This document shows positions 27,128-37,103 of a DNA stretch of 64,000 nucleotides, one piece after another (position 1 is the stretch's first letter; the number at the start of each line of letters is the position of its first letter). Source of the DNA: Flavobacteriaceae bacterium (GTDB lineage: Bacteria > Bacteroidota > Bacteroidia > Flavobacteriales > Flavobacteriaceae). Both the position numbers and the translations under genes were made by a program. Below the pieces are notes generated by a model. The model did no database searches and was not told the origin of the DNA. It saw only the letters and a program-made list of their open reading frames with translations. Location of the stretch: positions 124,001-188,000 of the forward strand of contig JABXHN010000022.1 in assembly GCA_013373635.1 (NCBI GenBank), read 5' to 3'.

Positions 27128-28309
27128 ATGAGTACGAATTCGAGTGAACGTTACAGTGCCAGAGGAGTATCTGCCTCAAAAGAAGATGTGCACAAGGCAA
27201 TCAAAAACATCGATAAAGGATTATTTCCAAAGGCTTTTTGTAAGATTGTACCTGATTACTTAACAGGTGATGATGATTATTGTTTGGTGATGCACGCTGA
27301 TGGAGCAGGAACCAAATCATCCCTGGCTTATATGTATTGGAAGGAAACTGGAGATCTGTCTGTTTGGAAGGGTATTGCTCAGGATGCACTCATCATGAAT
27401 ATTGATGATCTTATCTGTGTGGGAGCTACGGATCGAATTACGCTTTCTTCGACTATTGGAAGAAATAAAAACTTGATTCCAGGAGAGGTGATTTCTGCTA
27501 TTATCAATGGAACTGAAGAACTTATCAGTGATTTGAAATCCCATGGCATCAAAATTTATTCGACTGGAGGAGAAACCGCAGATGTAGGTGACCTAGTTCG
27601 TACGATCATTGTTGATTCAACTGTTACTGCTCGTATGAAGCGTAGTGATGTGATCGACAACGCTAATATCAAGGATGGAGATGTGATTGTTGGATTGGCC
27701 TCTTATGGTCAGTCAACTTATGAGAGTGAGTACAATGGCGGGATGGGATCTAATGGATTGACTTCTGCTAGACATGATGTATTTGCATCTTATTTGGCTG
27801 CAAAATATCCTGAGAGTTATGACAACTCAGTTCCTGAAGATTTAGTGTATTCAGGAAAAATGAAACTGACAGATCCAGTTGAAGGTTCTCCTATTAACGC
27901 AGGGAAACTAGTTCTTTCTCCAACCAGAACTTATGCACCTATAGTTAAAAAAGTGCTTGAGTTATACAATTCGGATGATATTCATGGAATGGTTCACTGT
28001 AGTGGAGGCGCACAAACTAAAATATTACACTTTGTAGAAGGATTGCATATTATCAAAAACAATATGTTTAAAGTTCCACCGCTTTTTAAATTAATTCAAG
28101 AACAATCAAAAACGGATTGGAAAGAAATGTATCAAGTGTTTAACTGCGGTCATCGATTAGAGTTCTATCTCAATCCTGAGGTTGCACAAGATGTGATTGC
28201 AATAGCAGAGTCTTTTGGAGTTCCTGCTAAAATTATCGGTAGAGTGGCTCAGAGTAGTGAGAAAAAACTGACCATTAACAGTGAATACGGTGAATTCACT
28301 TACAATTAA
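27128..28309 (+). CDS. purM: AIR synthase family / phosphoribosylformylglycinamidine cyclo-ligase
   Basis: [35 protein letters not shown]. Confidence 0.88.
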   Translation: MSTNSSERYSARGVSASKEDVHKAIKNIDKGLFPKAFCKIVPDYLTGDDDYCLVMHADGAGTKSSLAYMYWKETGDLSVWKGIAQDALIMNIDDLICVGATDRITLSSTIGRNKNLIPGEVISAIINGTEELISDLKSHGIKIYSTGGETADVGDLVRTIIVDSTVTARMKRSDVIDNANIKDGDVIVGLASYGQSTYESEYNGGMGSNGLTSARHDVFASYLAAKYPESYDNSVPEDLVYSGKMKLTDPVEGSPINAGKLVLSPTRTYAPIVKKVLELYNSDDIHGMVHCSGGAQTKILHFVEGLHIIKNNMFKVPPLFKLIQEQSKTDWKEMYQVFNCGHRLEFYLNPEVAQDVIAIAESFGVPAKIIGRVAQSSEKKLTINSEYGEFTYN

Positions 28310-28341
28310 TCTTTAGTAGTTTAGAAGGAGGACTTAAGAAT

Positions 28342-29418
28342 ATGTTAGATAAATTAAATGTAGTAAAACAGCGCTTCGACGAAGTATCAGATTTGATCAT
28401 TCAACCCGATATCATCTCTGATCAGAAACGTTATGTTCAAATCAATAAAGAGTACAAGGATCTCAAGCTTTTGATGGACAAAAGAGATCAGTACCTAGCG
28501 CTTACCGATAATATCAATGAGGCTGAGGAAATTATTGCCGATGGCAGTGATCAAGAAATGCTTGAAATGGCGAAGATGCAATTAGAGGAGGCTAAAAATC
28601 AATTGCCTACTCTAGAAGAAGAAATCAAATTCTTATTGATACCTAAAGACCCTGAAGATGCCAAAAACGTCGTGATGGAAATTAGAGCAGGAACGGGTGG
28701 TGACGAAGCGAGTATCTTTGCAGGTGATCTCTTTAGAATGTATACCAAGTACTGTGAGAGCAAGGGTTGGAAAACCAATGTGATTGATCTCAGTGAGGGA
28801 ACTGCAGGTGGTTATAAGGAGATTCAGTTTGAAGTCAATGGTGAAGATGTTTACGGTACCCTTAAATTTGAAGCTGGAGTACACCGCGTTCAACGTGTCC
28901 CTCAAACGGAAACTCAAGGTAGAGTTCATACCTCAGCTGCAACAGTGATGGTGCTTCCTGAGGCTGAAGATTTTGATGTACACATCGATCCTAAAGACGT
29001 TCGTATCGATTACTTCTGTTCTTCTGGACCTGGAGGACAATCGGTAAACACTACTTATTCCGCAGTGCGTTTAACACACGTACCTACAGGACTTGTAGCT
29101 CAATGTCAGGATGAAAAGTCTCAACACAAAAACAAAGACAAAGCATTTAGAGTACTTCGTTCGCGTTTGTACGATATGGAGCTCGCCAAAAAACAAGAGG
29201 AGGATGCAGCGAAGCGTAATTCTCAGGTGAGTAGTGGAGATCGTTCTGCTAAGATTAGAACCTATAACTATCCACAGGGAAGGGTGACGGATCACAGAAT
29301 CAATTTAACCCTTTACGATCTGCAAAATATCGTCAATGGAGATATTCAAAAAATTATCGACGAGTTAATGCTTGTTGAAAACACAGAAAAACTAAAAGAA
29401 GCCTCAGAATTATTCTAA
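28342..29418 (+). CDS. prfA: Peptide chain release factor 1
   Basis: [35 protein letters not shown] (GGQ). Confidence 0.96.
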   Translation: MLDKLNVVKQRFDEVSDLIIQPDIISDQKRYVQINKEYKDLKLLMDKRDQYLALTDNINEAEEIIADGSDQEMLEMAKMQLEEAKNQLPTLEEEIKFLLIPKDPEDAKNVVMEIRAGTGGDEASIFAGDLFRMYTKYCESKGWKTNVIDLSEGTAGGYKEIQFEVNGEDVYGTLKFEAGVHRVQRVPQTETQGRVHTSAATVMVLPEAEDFDVHIDPKDVRIDYFCSSGPGGQSVNTTYSAVRLTHVPTGLVAQCQDEKSQHKNKDKAFRVLRSRLYDMELAKKQEEDAAKRNSQVSSGDRSAKIRTYNYPQGRVTDHRINLTLYDLQNIVNGDIQKIIDELMLVENTEKLKEASELF

Positions 29419-29419
29419 T

Positions 29420-30241
29420 ATGAATCTAGAATTGCTCCTTAGTCAAATTCAAAAAAAGCAATCCTTCCTTTGTGTGGGATTGGATGTAGATTTGGATAAA
29501 ATTCCCGCTCACTTATTAGGGGAGGAAGATCCTATTTTTGCTTTTAACAAGGCGATTATCGATGCGACTCATTCCTATGCAGTAGCCTACAAACCCAACA
29601 TTGCTTTTTATGAGGCCTATGGAGTAAAAGGTTGGCAAGCACTTGCTAAAACGGTTGATTATATCAATTCTATCGATGAAAACCTCTTTACGATTGCTGA
29701 CGCCAAACGAGGAGATATTGGAAATACTGCTTCTCGTTATGCAAAGGCTTTTTTTGAGGATTTAAATTTTGATTCAGTTACAGTTGCGCCTTATATGGGA
29801 AGAGATTCTGTAGAACCCTTCTTGGAATTTAAGGACAAATTTACCATTCTTTTAGGTCTTACCTCTAATCCTGGAGCATCTGATTTTGAACTTCAAGAAA
29901 TTGATGGTAAACCACTTTATATGGAGGTGATCGAAAAGTCCGCTACTTATAAAAACGCACATCAATTGATGTATGTCGTTGGAGCGACAAAGGCATCCTA
30001 CTTAGCTGATATTAGAAAGCTTATTCCAAATCACTTTTTGTTAGTGCCAGGTGTTGGAGCGCAGGGTGGAAGCCTTTCAGAAGTTTGTGAATACGGTTTT
30101 GCAAAAAATGTGGGATTGCTCGTCAATTCTTCGAGAGGAATTATCTATGCTTCAAGCGAAAAAGACTTTGATCAGGTGGCTGCACAAGAAGCGCAAAAGC
30201 TTCAGCTTCAGATGAAATTAGAACTTGAGAAACGTTTGTAA
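29420..30241 (+). CDS. pyrF: Orotidine-5'-phosphate decarboxylase
   Basis: [28 protein letters not shown]. Confidence 0.95.
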   Translation: MNLELLLSQIQKKQSFLCVGLDVDLDKIPAHLLGEEDPIFAFNKAIIDATHSYAVAYKPNIAFYEAYGVKGWQALAKTVDYINSIDENLFTIADAKRGDIGNTASRYAKAFFEDLNFDSVTVAPYMGRDSVEPFLEFKDKFTILLGLTSNPGASDFELQEIDGKPLYMEVIEKSATYKNAHQLMYVVGATKASYLADIRKLIPNHFLLVPGVGAQGGSLSEVCEYGFAKNVGLLVNSSRGIIYASSEKDFDQVAAQEAQKLQLQMKLELEKRL

Positions 30242-30407
30242 AGAAAAAAAACAAAACCGATGCTCCCATCGGCTTTGCCTCACTCAAATAAAACTAAACT
30301 TTTTAAAACTTCAACACTGTAGTGGAGTTGTGTGAAGGATAATAAAAAACAATCTCTACATTTATAACGCAGCTGTAATTGCTTTATTGTATGAGGATTA
30401 AATTTTT

Positions 30408-31256
30408 TTATGAAAAAATAATTGTCTTGTTGTTGTAGACAATTGTTTTGCGGTTTAAATGCAGTGAAATAGCCTTAGATAGTACAATTTTTTCAAGATC
30501 TCTACCCTTTGAAATAAAGTCTTGAACCGAATGAATGTGAGATACCAGAGTGGTGTCTTGTTCGATGATTGGTCCAGCGTCTAAATCTTCGGTCACATAA
30601 TGTGAAGTAGCTCCAATAATCTTAACTCCTCGATCAAAAGCAGCGTGATAAGGTCTTGCTCCAGCAAAAGCAGGAAGGAAGGAGTGGTGTATGTTGATGA
30701 TCTTATCTTCGTACTTGTTTATCAAATTTGGAGATACAATTTGCATATAGCGAGCTAATACGATAAAATCTACGTTGTGCTCCTTCAAAAGAGCTAATTG
30801 CTTTGATTCAGCTTCCGCTTTCGTTTCCTTACTTACTGGGATATGGTAAAAAGGAATATTAAACTGTTTAGCGACAGCTTCTAAATCAGCGTGGTTTGAG
30901 ATAATAAAAGGAATTTCAACTTCCCAATCCCCAGCTTGGTATCTAGAAAGTATATCGTATAAACAGTGGTTGAATTTAGATACAAATACCGCCATTTTAG
31001 GTTTTCTAGCTGTATTGTATAATTCATAGGTCATCTGATAACGATCAGCCACCTGAGCTTTAAATTCTCTTTCAAAGCGTTCCTTGGAGACACCATCCTT
31101 TAATACGAGTTCTGTTCTCATAAAAAAGACGTTGAGGTTTCGATCTACATGTTGATCTAAATAGACAATATTTCCACCTTTTTGTTGAATGAAATTGGTG
31201 GTATTGCTAATGATACCAATTTGATCATTGCAATAGATGATGATGCAGAGTTTCAT
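30408..31256 (-). CDS. purU: Formyltetrahydrofolate deformylase
   Basis: N-terminal ACT-like domain; ISNHADLEAVAKQFNIPFYHIPV, NIHHSFLPAFAGARPYHAA. Confidence 0.94.
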   Translation of the reverse strand: MKLCIIIYCNDQIGIISNTTNFIQQKGGNIVYLDQHVDRNLNVFFMRTELVLKDGVSKERFEREFKAQVADRYQMTYELYNTARKPKMAVFVSKFNHCLYDILSRYQAGDWEVEIPFIISNHADLEAVAKQFNIPFYHIPVSKETKAEAESKQLALLKEHNVDFIVLARYMQIVSPNLINKYEDKIINIHHSFLPAFAGARPYHAAFDRGVKIIGATSHYVTEDLDAGPIIEQDTTLVSHIHSVQDFISKGRDLEKIVLSKAISLHLNRKTIVYNNKTIIFS

Positions 31257-31347
31257 TTAAGATATTTTCAGGCAATTTAAGTTCCCTCTCCATATCTCGC
31301 AAGAGATGTGAGGCATTATTACAAATACGTTAAGGGATGTGATACTA

Positions 31348-31740
31348 TTAGTAAGAAAAACTCTTAACCCACTTTTTGTAAAGTTTGCTGAATTGAATGG
31401 CTTCGTATTTAAACAAAGAGATGTATTCTCTGTTATTTGAAGGGTTGTTTTCCAGTCCGTTACAATAAGAAATAAGGTTAAAAGAAATAGAGTCTACTTG
31501 CTTTATAGAATACAGGCGCTCCTCAATATTTTGAGTTTTTGTCAATTTTTTAAGACATTTTCTAAGTAGTTTAATGTCGTTATTAATAGACTCGAAGATT
31601 CTGTATTGAAGGCTCCAGTGTTTGTATGAAGACATTAGCTCAGGGTCAAATGACTCATTAACAGCTAGTGCTCGACTTATTTGGTCGATTTCAGCTGCTT
31701 TATGGTATACAGACCTTGCGCTATGTTTATTGTGATTCAT
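31348..31740 (-). CDS. Hypothetical protein
   Basis: Open reading frame with plausible start; no family recognised. Confidence 0.55.
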   Translation of the reverse strand: MNHNKHSARSVYHKAAEIDQISRALAVNESFDPELMSSYKHWSLQYRIFESINNDIKLLRKCLKKLTKTQNIEERLYSIKQVDSISFNLISYCNGLENNPSNNREYISLFKYEAIQFSKLYKKWVKSFSY

Positions 31741-31838
31741 ACTTTAAAATTACACCTAATTGATGTATCTTTACCTAAATAAATAAGGTTAATTTAATTT
31801 TTTGACTAATAAATTAAGGTAAGATTAATATTTTTTTT

Positions 31839-32294
31839 ATGAATTTAAAGCTTGATGATAAAGATTGGAAAATACTATTTGAATTGCAGCGTGATTCGAG
31901 AATATCCATGGCTGAATTAGGAAGAAAAGTAAGTTTATCAAGTCCTTCAGTTCACGCTCGAGTTTCGAAGCTCGAAGATAAAGGAGTTATACATTCTTAC
32001 AAGACAATGGTGGATCACATCAAGGCTGGTTTTCAATTAAAGGCCATGATTATGCTTCGTGTTTTTATGGGAAAACTAAATCCTTTTTTAGATGTTGTTC
32101 CGTCTTTTAAAGAAGTTGTAAATTGCTATCGTGTAACTGGTAATGAAAATATTATCATGGAGGTAGTGTTTGTAGATCAATTTCACTTGGAAAAATTTAT
32201 AGACAAACTCATCAAATACGGAGAGACTAGAACACATATTATTCTTTCAGAAGTCGTATCGGATGCTCCACTAAACAAACCCATTAAGTTATGA
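31839..32294 (+). CDS. Lrp/AsnC family transcriptional regulator
   Basis: LDDKDWKILFELQRDSRISMAELGRKVSLSSPSVHARVSKLED. Confidence 0.93.
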   Translation: MNLKLDDKDWKILFELQRDSRISMAELGRKVSLSSPSVHARVSKLEDKGVIHSYKTMVDHIKAGFQLKAMIMLRVFMGKLNPFLDVVPSFKEVVNCYRVTGNENIIMEVVFVDQFHLEKFIDKLIKYGETRTHIILSEVVSDAPLNKPIKL

Positions 32295-32953
32295 TTAAAA
32301 AATTGATTTATTTTTCAATAGTCCTATTGATGTTTGTCTCTTGCAGTGATGGTAAACGCTATCACAAGGAGGAAGAAATTTCAAAAAAGGCAGCTGTAAC
32401 TTCAACCTATGATTTTGAATTGGATATAAAAAATCATCAAGAAATGCTCAATGAGGAATATGCTAATCCTAAAACATCACCCCTTTACGACAGGCATCGA
32501 GTTGATTTTGAAGGCTTGGATTTCTTTGCTCCTGACGAGCGTTTTAGAGTTAAAGCACGTTTAATTGTCACTCCAAATACGACTCCTTTTATGATGCCAA
32601 CCACCAATAAAAAGGTTGAAAAAGAGGAGCGTGTCTATGGAATACTCGAATTTGAATTGTTGTCAAAAACCTATCAACTCGAAGTATATCAAAGCTCTGA
32701 TTTAATGAAAACTACTCAATACGCTGATTATTTGTTTTTGCCTTTTACAGATCTTACCAATGGAAAAGAAACTTACGGAGGGGGGCGTTATATAGATCTT
32801 AGAATTCCAAAATCAGACAGTATCATTGTTGATTTTAACAAATCATATAATCCTTTTTGCGCTTATAATGTCAATTATGCCTGCCCGAAGGTTCCAAAGG
32901 TGAATCACTTAGAAGTAGCGATCCAGGCTGGAGTTAAGAAATTTAATCCATAA
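32291..32953 (+). CDS. DUF1684 domain lipoprotein
   Basis: Lipobox MFVSC; FLPFTDLTNGKETYGGGRYIDL, DFNKSYNPFCAYN. Confidence 0.88.
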   Translation: MIKKLIYFSIVLLMFVSCSDGKRYHKEEEISKKAAVTSTYDFELDIKNHQEMLNEEYANPKTSPLYDRHRVDFEGLDFFAPDERFRVKARLIVTPNTTPFMMPTTNKKVEKEERVYGILEFELLSKTYQLEVYQSSDLMKTTQYADYLFLPFTDLTNGKETYGGGRYIDLRIPKSDSIIVDFNKSYNPFCAYNVNYACPKVPKVNHLEVAIQAGVKKFNP

Positions 32954-32981
32954 AAAAAAGGCAGCCGTTAAGCTGCCTTTT
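32952..32981. terminator. Bidirectional terminator
   Basis: aaaaaaaaggcagccgttaagctgccttttaa. Confidence 0.75.
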
Positions 32982-33012
32982 AATGAAGAATTGAGGTATT
33001 CTTCAATCACGA

Positions 33013-34011
33013 CTACAGTGAAACGATTGCTGCAAGAACAAAAGAGCTTAAGCTTTTTGAAGTTCCGTCTAAAAATGCAGCGTCAGATGATGAGTCTAAT
33101 CTAAGTTCAGGCTTTAAGATTAAGTTTCCGATGGTTGCAGAACCTGTAAGTGTTAATGCAATTACTGAACTGTCTTCGACTCCGGTTCCAATAGCGCCAA
33201 AGTCACCAGTTTCTGCAAAATATTCACCTCTTAATCCAATACTAAATGAATCAGAAGTAGCTAATTGTGGGTATAGTGCAACTCCAGTAAATCCAATTTC
33301 ATCAGACTTATAAGATGCAGCGTTGATTCCGAGGAAGAAGCTGTCGCTTAAATCAAAACCTCCAGTATAATCAATTTCATAAGCTCCATCATCCGTTAAA
33401 AAGTTGAAGTATTGACCTTTGATTCCAAATTGAGCTCCAAATGCATAGCTACCAGTTGGGTTGTATTCAGTCATGTCTGTAGGGTTGAATACACCTAACA
33501 TTAAAGAAATATCATCTGCTAATGTGAAATCTGCTTTTATTCCAGTGTGGCTAAATGGACCATATGAGAATAGGTAAGAGGTTGAGTAGTTAAAGTTAGC
33601 GGCAGGAGCAATCACTTCATAACCTAAGAATGTATTAAAGTTACCCATTGATAAGGTTACTTTGTCACTTACATTCCAGTAAGCGTATAATTGGTTAACG
33701 ATGTTTCCTGTAGCTGAGTACATTGGAGAAGCAAAAATAGCGTCAGTACCTCTTGGTCCGAATACTAAATCTGCAACAAATCCTGATTTTTCTCCCTCAT
33801 AAGCTAATACTACATTGGCCATTCCTAAGGCAAATCCATCTAAATTAGCGAAAGAAGATCCTGGAGCTTCTGGAGTAGATCTAAAATAGGTGTCGATAGA
33901 AGCACTTAACTTAAGTGGGCTTTCTTGAGCGAATGTTACAAATGCTACTAGTGAAAGAACTAAAGTAAATGCAATTTTTTTTGTCGGTATTAAAAAGTTG
34001 TTTAAATTCAT
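33013..34011 (-). CDS. Outer membrane beta-barrel porin
   Basis: Signal peptide; SASIDTYFRSTPEAPGSSFANLDGFALGMANVVL, alternating barrel strands. Confidence 0.8.
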   Translation of the reverse strand: MNLNNFLIPTKKIAFTLVLSLVAFVTFAQESPLKLSASIDTYFRSTPEAPGSSFANLDGFALGMANVVLAYEGEKSGFVADLVFGPRGTDAIFASPMYSATGNIVNQLYAYWNVSDKVTLSMGNFNTFLGYEVIAPAANFNYSTSYLFSYGPFSHTGIKADFTLADDISLMLGVFNPTDMTEYNPTGSYAFGAQFGIKGQYFNFLTDDGAYEIDYTGGFDLSDSFFLGINAASYKSDEIGFTGVALYPQLATSDSFSIGLRGEYFAETGDFGAIGTGVEDSSVIALTLTGSATIGNLILKPELRLDSSSDAAFLDGTSKSLSSFVLAAIVSL

Positions 34012-34116
34012 GGCTGTAAAAATAATGTTGATATAAATTTTTGCGAAAACTAACTAAACTAAACAATGAACGGAGCGAGCTAATCGCTCCGTTTGTTTTT
34101 GTAGTGTTTTCAGTTA

Positions 34117-35361
34117 TTAGTGTTGGTTGAGACGGAAATCTGAATAAGCGTTCATTCCGTGCTCGTGTAGGTCTAAGCCTTCTAATTCTTCTTCTTTTGA
34201 AACTCTGAGTCCCATAGTTTTCTTAAGAATGTAAAGGATGATGAATGATGTAGCGACACAGAAGATCCCAACTGCAACTACACCTTCTAATTGGTATAGG
34301 AACTGATCCCATCCTGCTAAGTCTCCAAACATTCCAACTGCTAAGGTTCCAAAGATTCCAGTTCCTAAGTGAACTGCGATAGCACCAACAGGGTCGTCCA
34401 ATCTCAAGCGATCGATAAAGCTTACTGCAAGAACGATGATTGCTCCAGCGATCAAACCGATTACAATGGATTCCATAGGAGACATTAAATCAGCTCCAGC
34501 AGTGATTCCAACGAGACCACCTAAGATTCCGTTTAAGAACATGGTAAGGTCAAAGTTTTTGTAAAGGATCGTCGATAAGATAAATGCTCCAAATCCACCT
34601 GCAGCTGCAGCTAATGAAGTTGTTACTAGTACGAGTGATGTAGTTCCAGGATCAGCTGATAATACAGATCCTCCGTTAAATCCAAACCATCCTAACCATA
34701 GGATTAATACTCCGGCAGTTGCCAATGGAATATTGTGACCTGGAATCGCTTTGATGGTTCCGTCTTTTCCAAATTTTCCAATACGAGCTCCTAACAGGTA
34801 TACTGCTACAAGTGCAGCCCAACCTCCTACAGAGTGAACAAGTGTTGATCCAGCAAAGTCATAAAAACCTGCGTCATCACCACCTAGGGTAGAAAGGAAT
34901 CCACCTCCCCATTGCCATGATCCAACAATTGGGTAGATTAATCCAACATATATGATCGTAAAGATCATAAAGGAACCTAATTTAATGCGTTCTGCTACTG
35001 CTCCGGATACAATAGTTGCAGCGGTTGCAGCAAACATTCCCTGAAATAAGAAGTCAGTCCAATAGGTGTAACCTCCATCGGCATAAGCAGCGGTAAGACC
35101 TCCATCAGGAAGGCTTAATCCAAATCCTGAAAATCCTAAGAACCCGTTGAATTCACCTGGGTACATCAAATTAAATCCTGCGATAAAATATAAGAGTAAT
35201 CCTGCGGTGATGATAAAAATGTTTTTAAATAAAATGTTGATGGTATTTTTTTGTCTGGTGAGCCCGATTTCTAAAAATGAAAATCCTAAGTGCATAAAAA
35301 ACACTAATGCTGTTGAGAGCATCATCCAGATGTTGTTGGCGGTAAATAATCCTGCGTCCAT
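34117..35361 (-). CDS. amtB: Ammonium transporter
   Basis: FLFQGMFAATAATIVSGAVAERI, DFAGSTLVHSVGGWAAL, WLGWFGFNGGS. Confidence 0.96.
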   Translation of the reverse strand: MDAGLFTANNIWMMLSTALVFFMHLGFSFLEIGLTRQKNTINILFKNIFIITAGLLLYFIAGFNLMYPGEFNGFLGFSGFGLSLPDGGLTAAYADGGYTYWTDFLFQGMFAATAATIVSGAVAERIKLGSFMIFTIIYVGLIYPIVGSWQWGGGFLSTLGGDDAGFYDFAGSTLVHSVGGWAALVAVYLLGARIGKFGKDGTIKAIPGHNIPLATAGVLILWLGWFGFNGGSVLSADPGTTSLVLVTTSLAAAAGGFGAFILSTILYKNFDLTMFLNGILGGLVGITAGADLMSPMESIVIGLIAGAIIVLAVSFIDRLRLDDPVGAIAVHLGTGIFGTLAVGMFGDLAGWDQFLYQLEGVVAVGIFCVATSFIILYILKKTMGLRVSKEEELEGLDLHEHGMNAYSDFRLNQH

Positions 35362-35421
35362 GTTTTATGTTTTTTGAATAGCTTTCGCTATGGTTTTATT
35401 TTGTTTTAACTTTTGAGCTTC

Positions 35422-35760
35422 TTAGTTGATTCCTTCGTGTCCGTCCTCTCCAGTTCTAATTCGGTAGGCTTCACTGATTTCAGAGACGAATATTTTGCCA
35501 TCTCCTACGTTTCCAGTTCTAGCAGCTTTCATAACTGCTTCAATAGTTTTGTCTAAGAAATTGTCAGAAACTACAATGGATAACACTCTGCGCTGGATAT
35601 CGGTTGTGCTATATGAGATTCCACGGTAAACGTGTCCTTCTTTTTCGTTTCCTACTCCAGTTACATCCCAGTAACTAAAGAAATTGACTTCGATTTCATG
35701 TAATGCGTCTTTTACATCGTCGAATTTTGATTTTCTGATAATTGCTTCAATTTTTTTCAT
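35422..35760 (-). CDS. glnK: P-II family nitrogen regulator
   Basis: MKKIEAIIRKSKFDDVKDAL, GHVYRGISY T-loop, KAARTGNVGDGKIFV. Confidence 0.95.
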   Translation of the reverse strand: MKKIEAIIRKSKFDDVKDALHEIEVNFFSYWDVTGVGNEKEGHVYRGISYSTTDIQRRVLSIVVSDNFLDKTIEAVMKAARTGNVGDGKIFVSEISEAYRIRTGEDGHEGIN

Positions 35761-35801
35761 AATGAATTGTGTTAAATCAGTTTTTTTTAATGATTGTGAT
35801 T

Positions 35802-35809
35802 CAAAAGTA
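35802..35809 (-). promoter_or_regulatory. Putative -7 box TACTTTTG of glnK-amtB
   Basis: TANNTTTG on minus strand about 42 bp upstream of start. Confidence 0.5.
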
Positions 35810-35824
35810 GATATATTTTTATCT

Positions 35825-35849
35825 ATACCCCTAAAAAAAATAGGGGTAT
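35825..35849. promoter_or_regulatory. 25-bp palindrome ATACCCCTA-A7-TAGGGGTAT (candidate N-regulation operator)
   Basis: Perfect 9-bp arms over the expected -33 region of glnK. Confidence 0.55.
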
Positions 35850-35877
35850 TATATAATAATTATCATATTAATAATTT

Positions 35878-35902
35878 TATACCCTATAAAAATGAGGGTA
35901 TA
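35878..35902. promoter_or_regulatory. Second 25-bp palindrome TATACCCT-N9-AGGGTATA
   Basis: Perfect 8-bp arms, 53 bp from the first palindrome. Confidence 0.5.
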
Positions 35903-35959
35903 ATAAAAATATAACCTATAATTTTTTGATAAGTATTAAAAAACAGGGGGTGCTAACAA

Positions 35960-35986
35960 AAAAAAACAGGAATAGATCCTGTTTTT
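35960..35986. terminator. Terminator hairpin
   Basis: aaaaacagga-atag-atcctgttttt. Confidence 0.65.
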
Positions 35987-36034
35987 GTGTTTTAAAGGGG
36001 GTATTGCTTTAAAATAAAGCTATAAAAAATCTAA

Positions 36035-36415
36035 TTATGATGTTTTGGTAAGGTAAAGACCAGCTAATACTGCTAAGATTCCTAAAACAACACTCGCTAA
36101 TACATATAGAGCTAGATAGGTGTATTCACCAGCCTTGAGTAAACTTTGGTTTTCTAAGGCAAACGTTGAGAAGGTGGTAAATCCACCACAAAATCCAATA
36201 ACGAGTAATGCGTGTTGATTGGAATTGATGAGTTGATAACGAGAAGAAAGTCCAATGAGGATACCAATAAGCAAACTTCCTAATATATTTGAAATAAAGG
36301 TTCCTAAATAGAAATAACTAAATGAAGGGTTGAGGGTTTTGCTTATTAGAAATCTCAGTACAGAGCCTAATCCTCCACCTAAAAAAACAAATGCTATAGT
36401 TTTTAAGCCTTGCAT
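36035..36415 (-). CDS. crcB: Fluoride efflux transporter CrcB
   Basis: FLGGGLGSVLRFLISK, GFCGGFTTFSTFALE. Confidence 0.94.
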   Translation of the reverse strand: MQGLKTIAFVFLGGGLGSVLRFLISKTLNPSFSYFYLGTFISNILGSLLIGILIGLSSRYQLINSNQHALLVIGFCGGFTTFSTFALENQSLLKAGEYTYLALYVLASVVLGILAVLAGLYLTKTS

Positions 36416-36416
36416 T

Positions 36417-36605
36417 CTAGTAGTTTAGTTGTTTTTTGATCACAAATAGGAGTGCAATAAATACGACAAAAGCAATAGCGACCCATTTAACTCCTTTGTA
36501 ATTTTTTTGGTGTAATTTTTTATCCTTGGCGTAAGAGCGAAATGTAAAGACCGCAAAGCCAATTACAAATAATACTGCAAAAATGATTTGTCCTTTTGTG
36601 AACAT
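36417..36605 (-). CDS. Small two-TM membrane protein
   Basis: 62 aa, hydrophobic helices, adjacent to crcB. Confidence 0.6.
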   Translation of the reverse strand: MFTKGQIIFAVLFVIGFAVFTFRSYAKDKKLHQKNYKGVKWVAIAFVVFIALLFVIKKQLNY

Positions 36606-36645
36606 ATTCTCTATTTTTACACAAATCTAATGAAAATACCTACAC

Positions 36646-37032
36646 ATGAAACACAAGATTAAAGCCGTTCAAGAATTTCACAAAGCTTTTGAGTTAGGAT
36701 ATAAAGATAGTCCTCATGCAGATTTAGGTGCAGCAAAGAATCTACTTCGATTCAATTTAATGGATGAAGAGAACAAGGAATACTTGGAAGCAGCTAATAA
36801 TAACGATTTAGTTGAAGTGGCAGATGCGCTTGGAGATATGCTTTATATTTTATGTGGAACTATCATAGAACACGGAATGCAGCATAAGATCGAAGAGGTC
36901 TTTGAGGAAATTCAGCGTTCGAATATGAGTAAATTAGGAGCCGATGGTAAGCCGATATACAGAGAAGACGGTAAAGTACTTAAAGGTCCTAACTATTTTA
37001 AGCCCAATATCAAAGAAATTTTAGATAAGTAA
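36646..37032 (+). CDS. Nucleoside triphosphate pyrophosphohydrolase (MazG-like/PRA-PH superfamily)
   Basis: LMDEENKEYLEAANNNDLVEVADALGDMLYILCG (EExxE, ExxD). Confidence 0.88.
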   Translation: MKHKIKAVQEFHKAFELGYKDSPHADLGAAKNLLRFNLMDEENKEYLEAANNNDLVEVADALGDMLYILCGTIIEHGMQHKIEEVFEEIQRSNMSKLGADGKPIYREDGKVLKGPNYFKPNIKEILDK

Positions 37033-37052
37033 TTACCTTATTATATAGGTAT

Positions 37053-37083
37053 AAAAAAAGCATCTTATTTAAGATGCTTTTCT
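37053..37083. terminator. Bidirectional terminator
   Basis: aaaaaaagcatcttatttaagatgctttt. Confidence 0.8.
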
Positions 37084-37103
37084 TTTATAGTTAATTCTTG
37101 CTC

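Noticed and set aside
35997-36005. AGGGGGTATT half-site between the glnK and crcB regions
   Set aside because: Lacks a matching ACCC arm at the required distance, so not counted as a full operator.
36600-36650. Possible fluoride riboswitch for crcB
   Set aside because: No recognisable conserved fluoride-riboswitch sequence or fold upstream of the crcB operon; the region is only about 40 bp between divergent starts.
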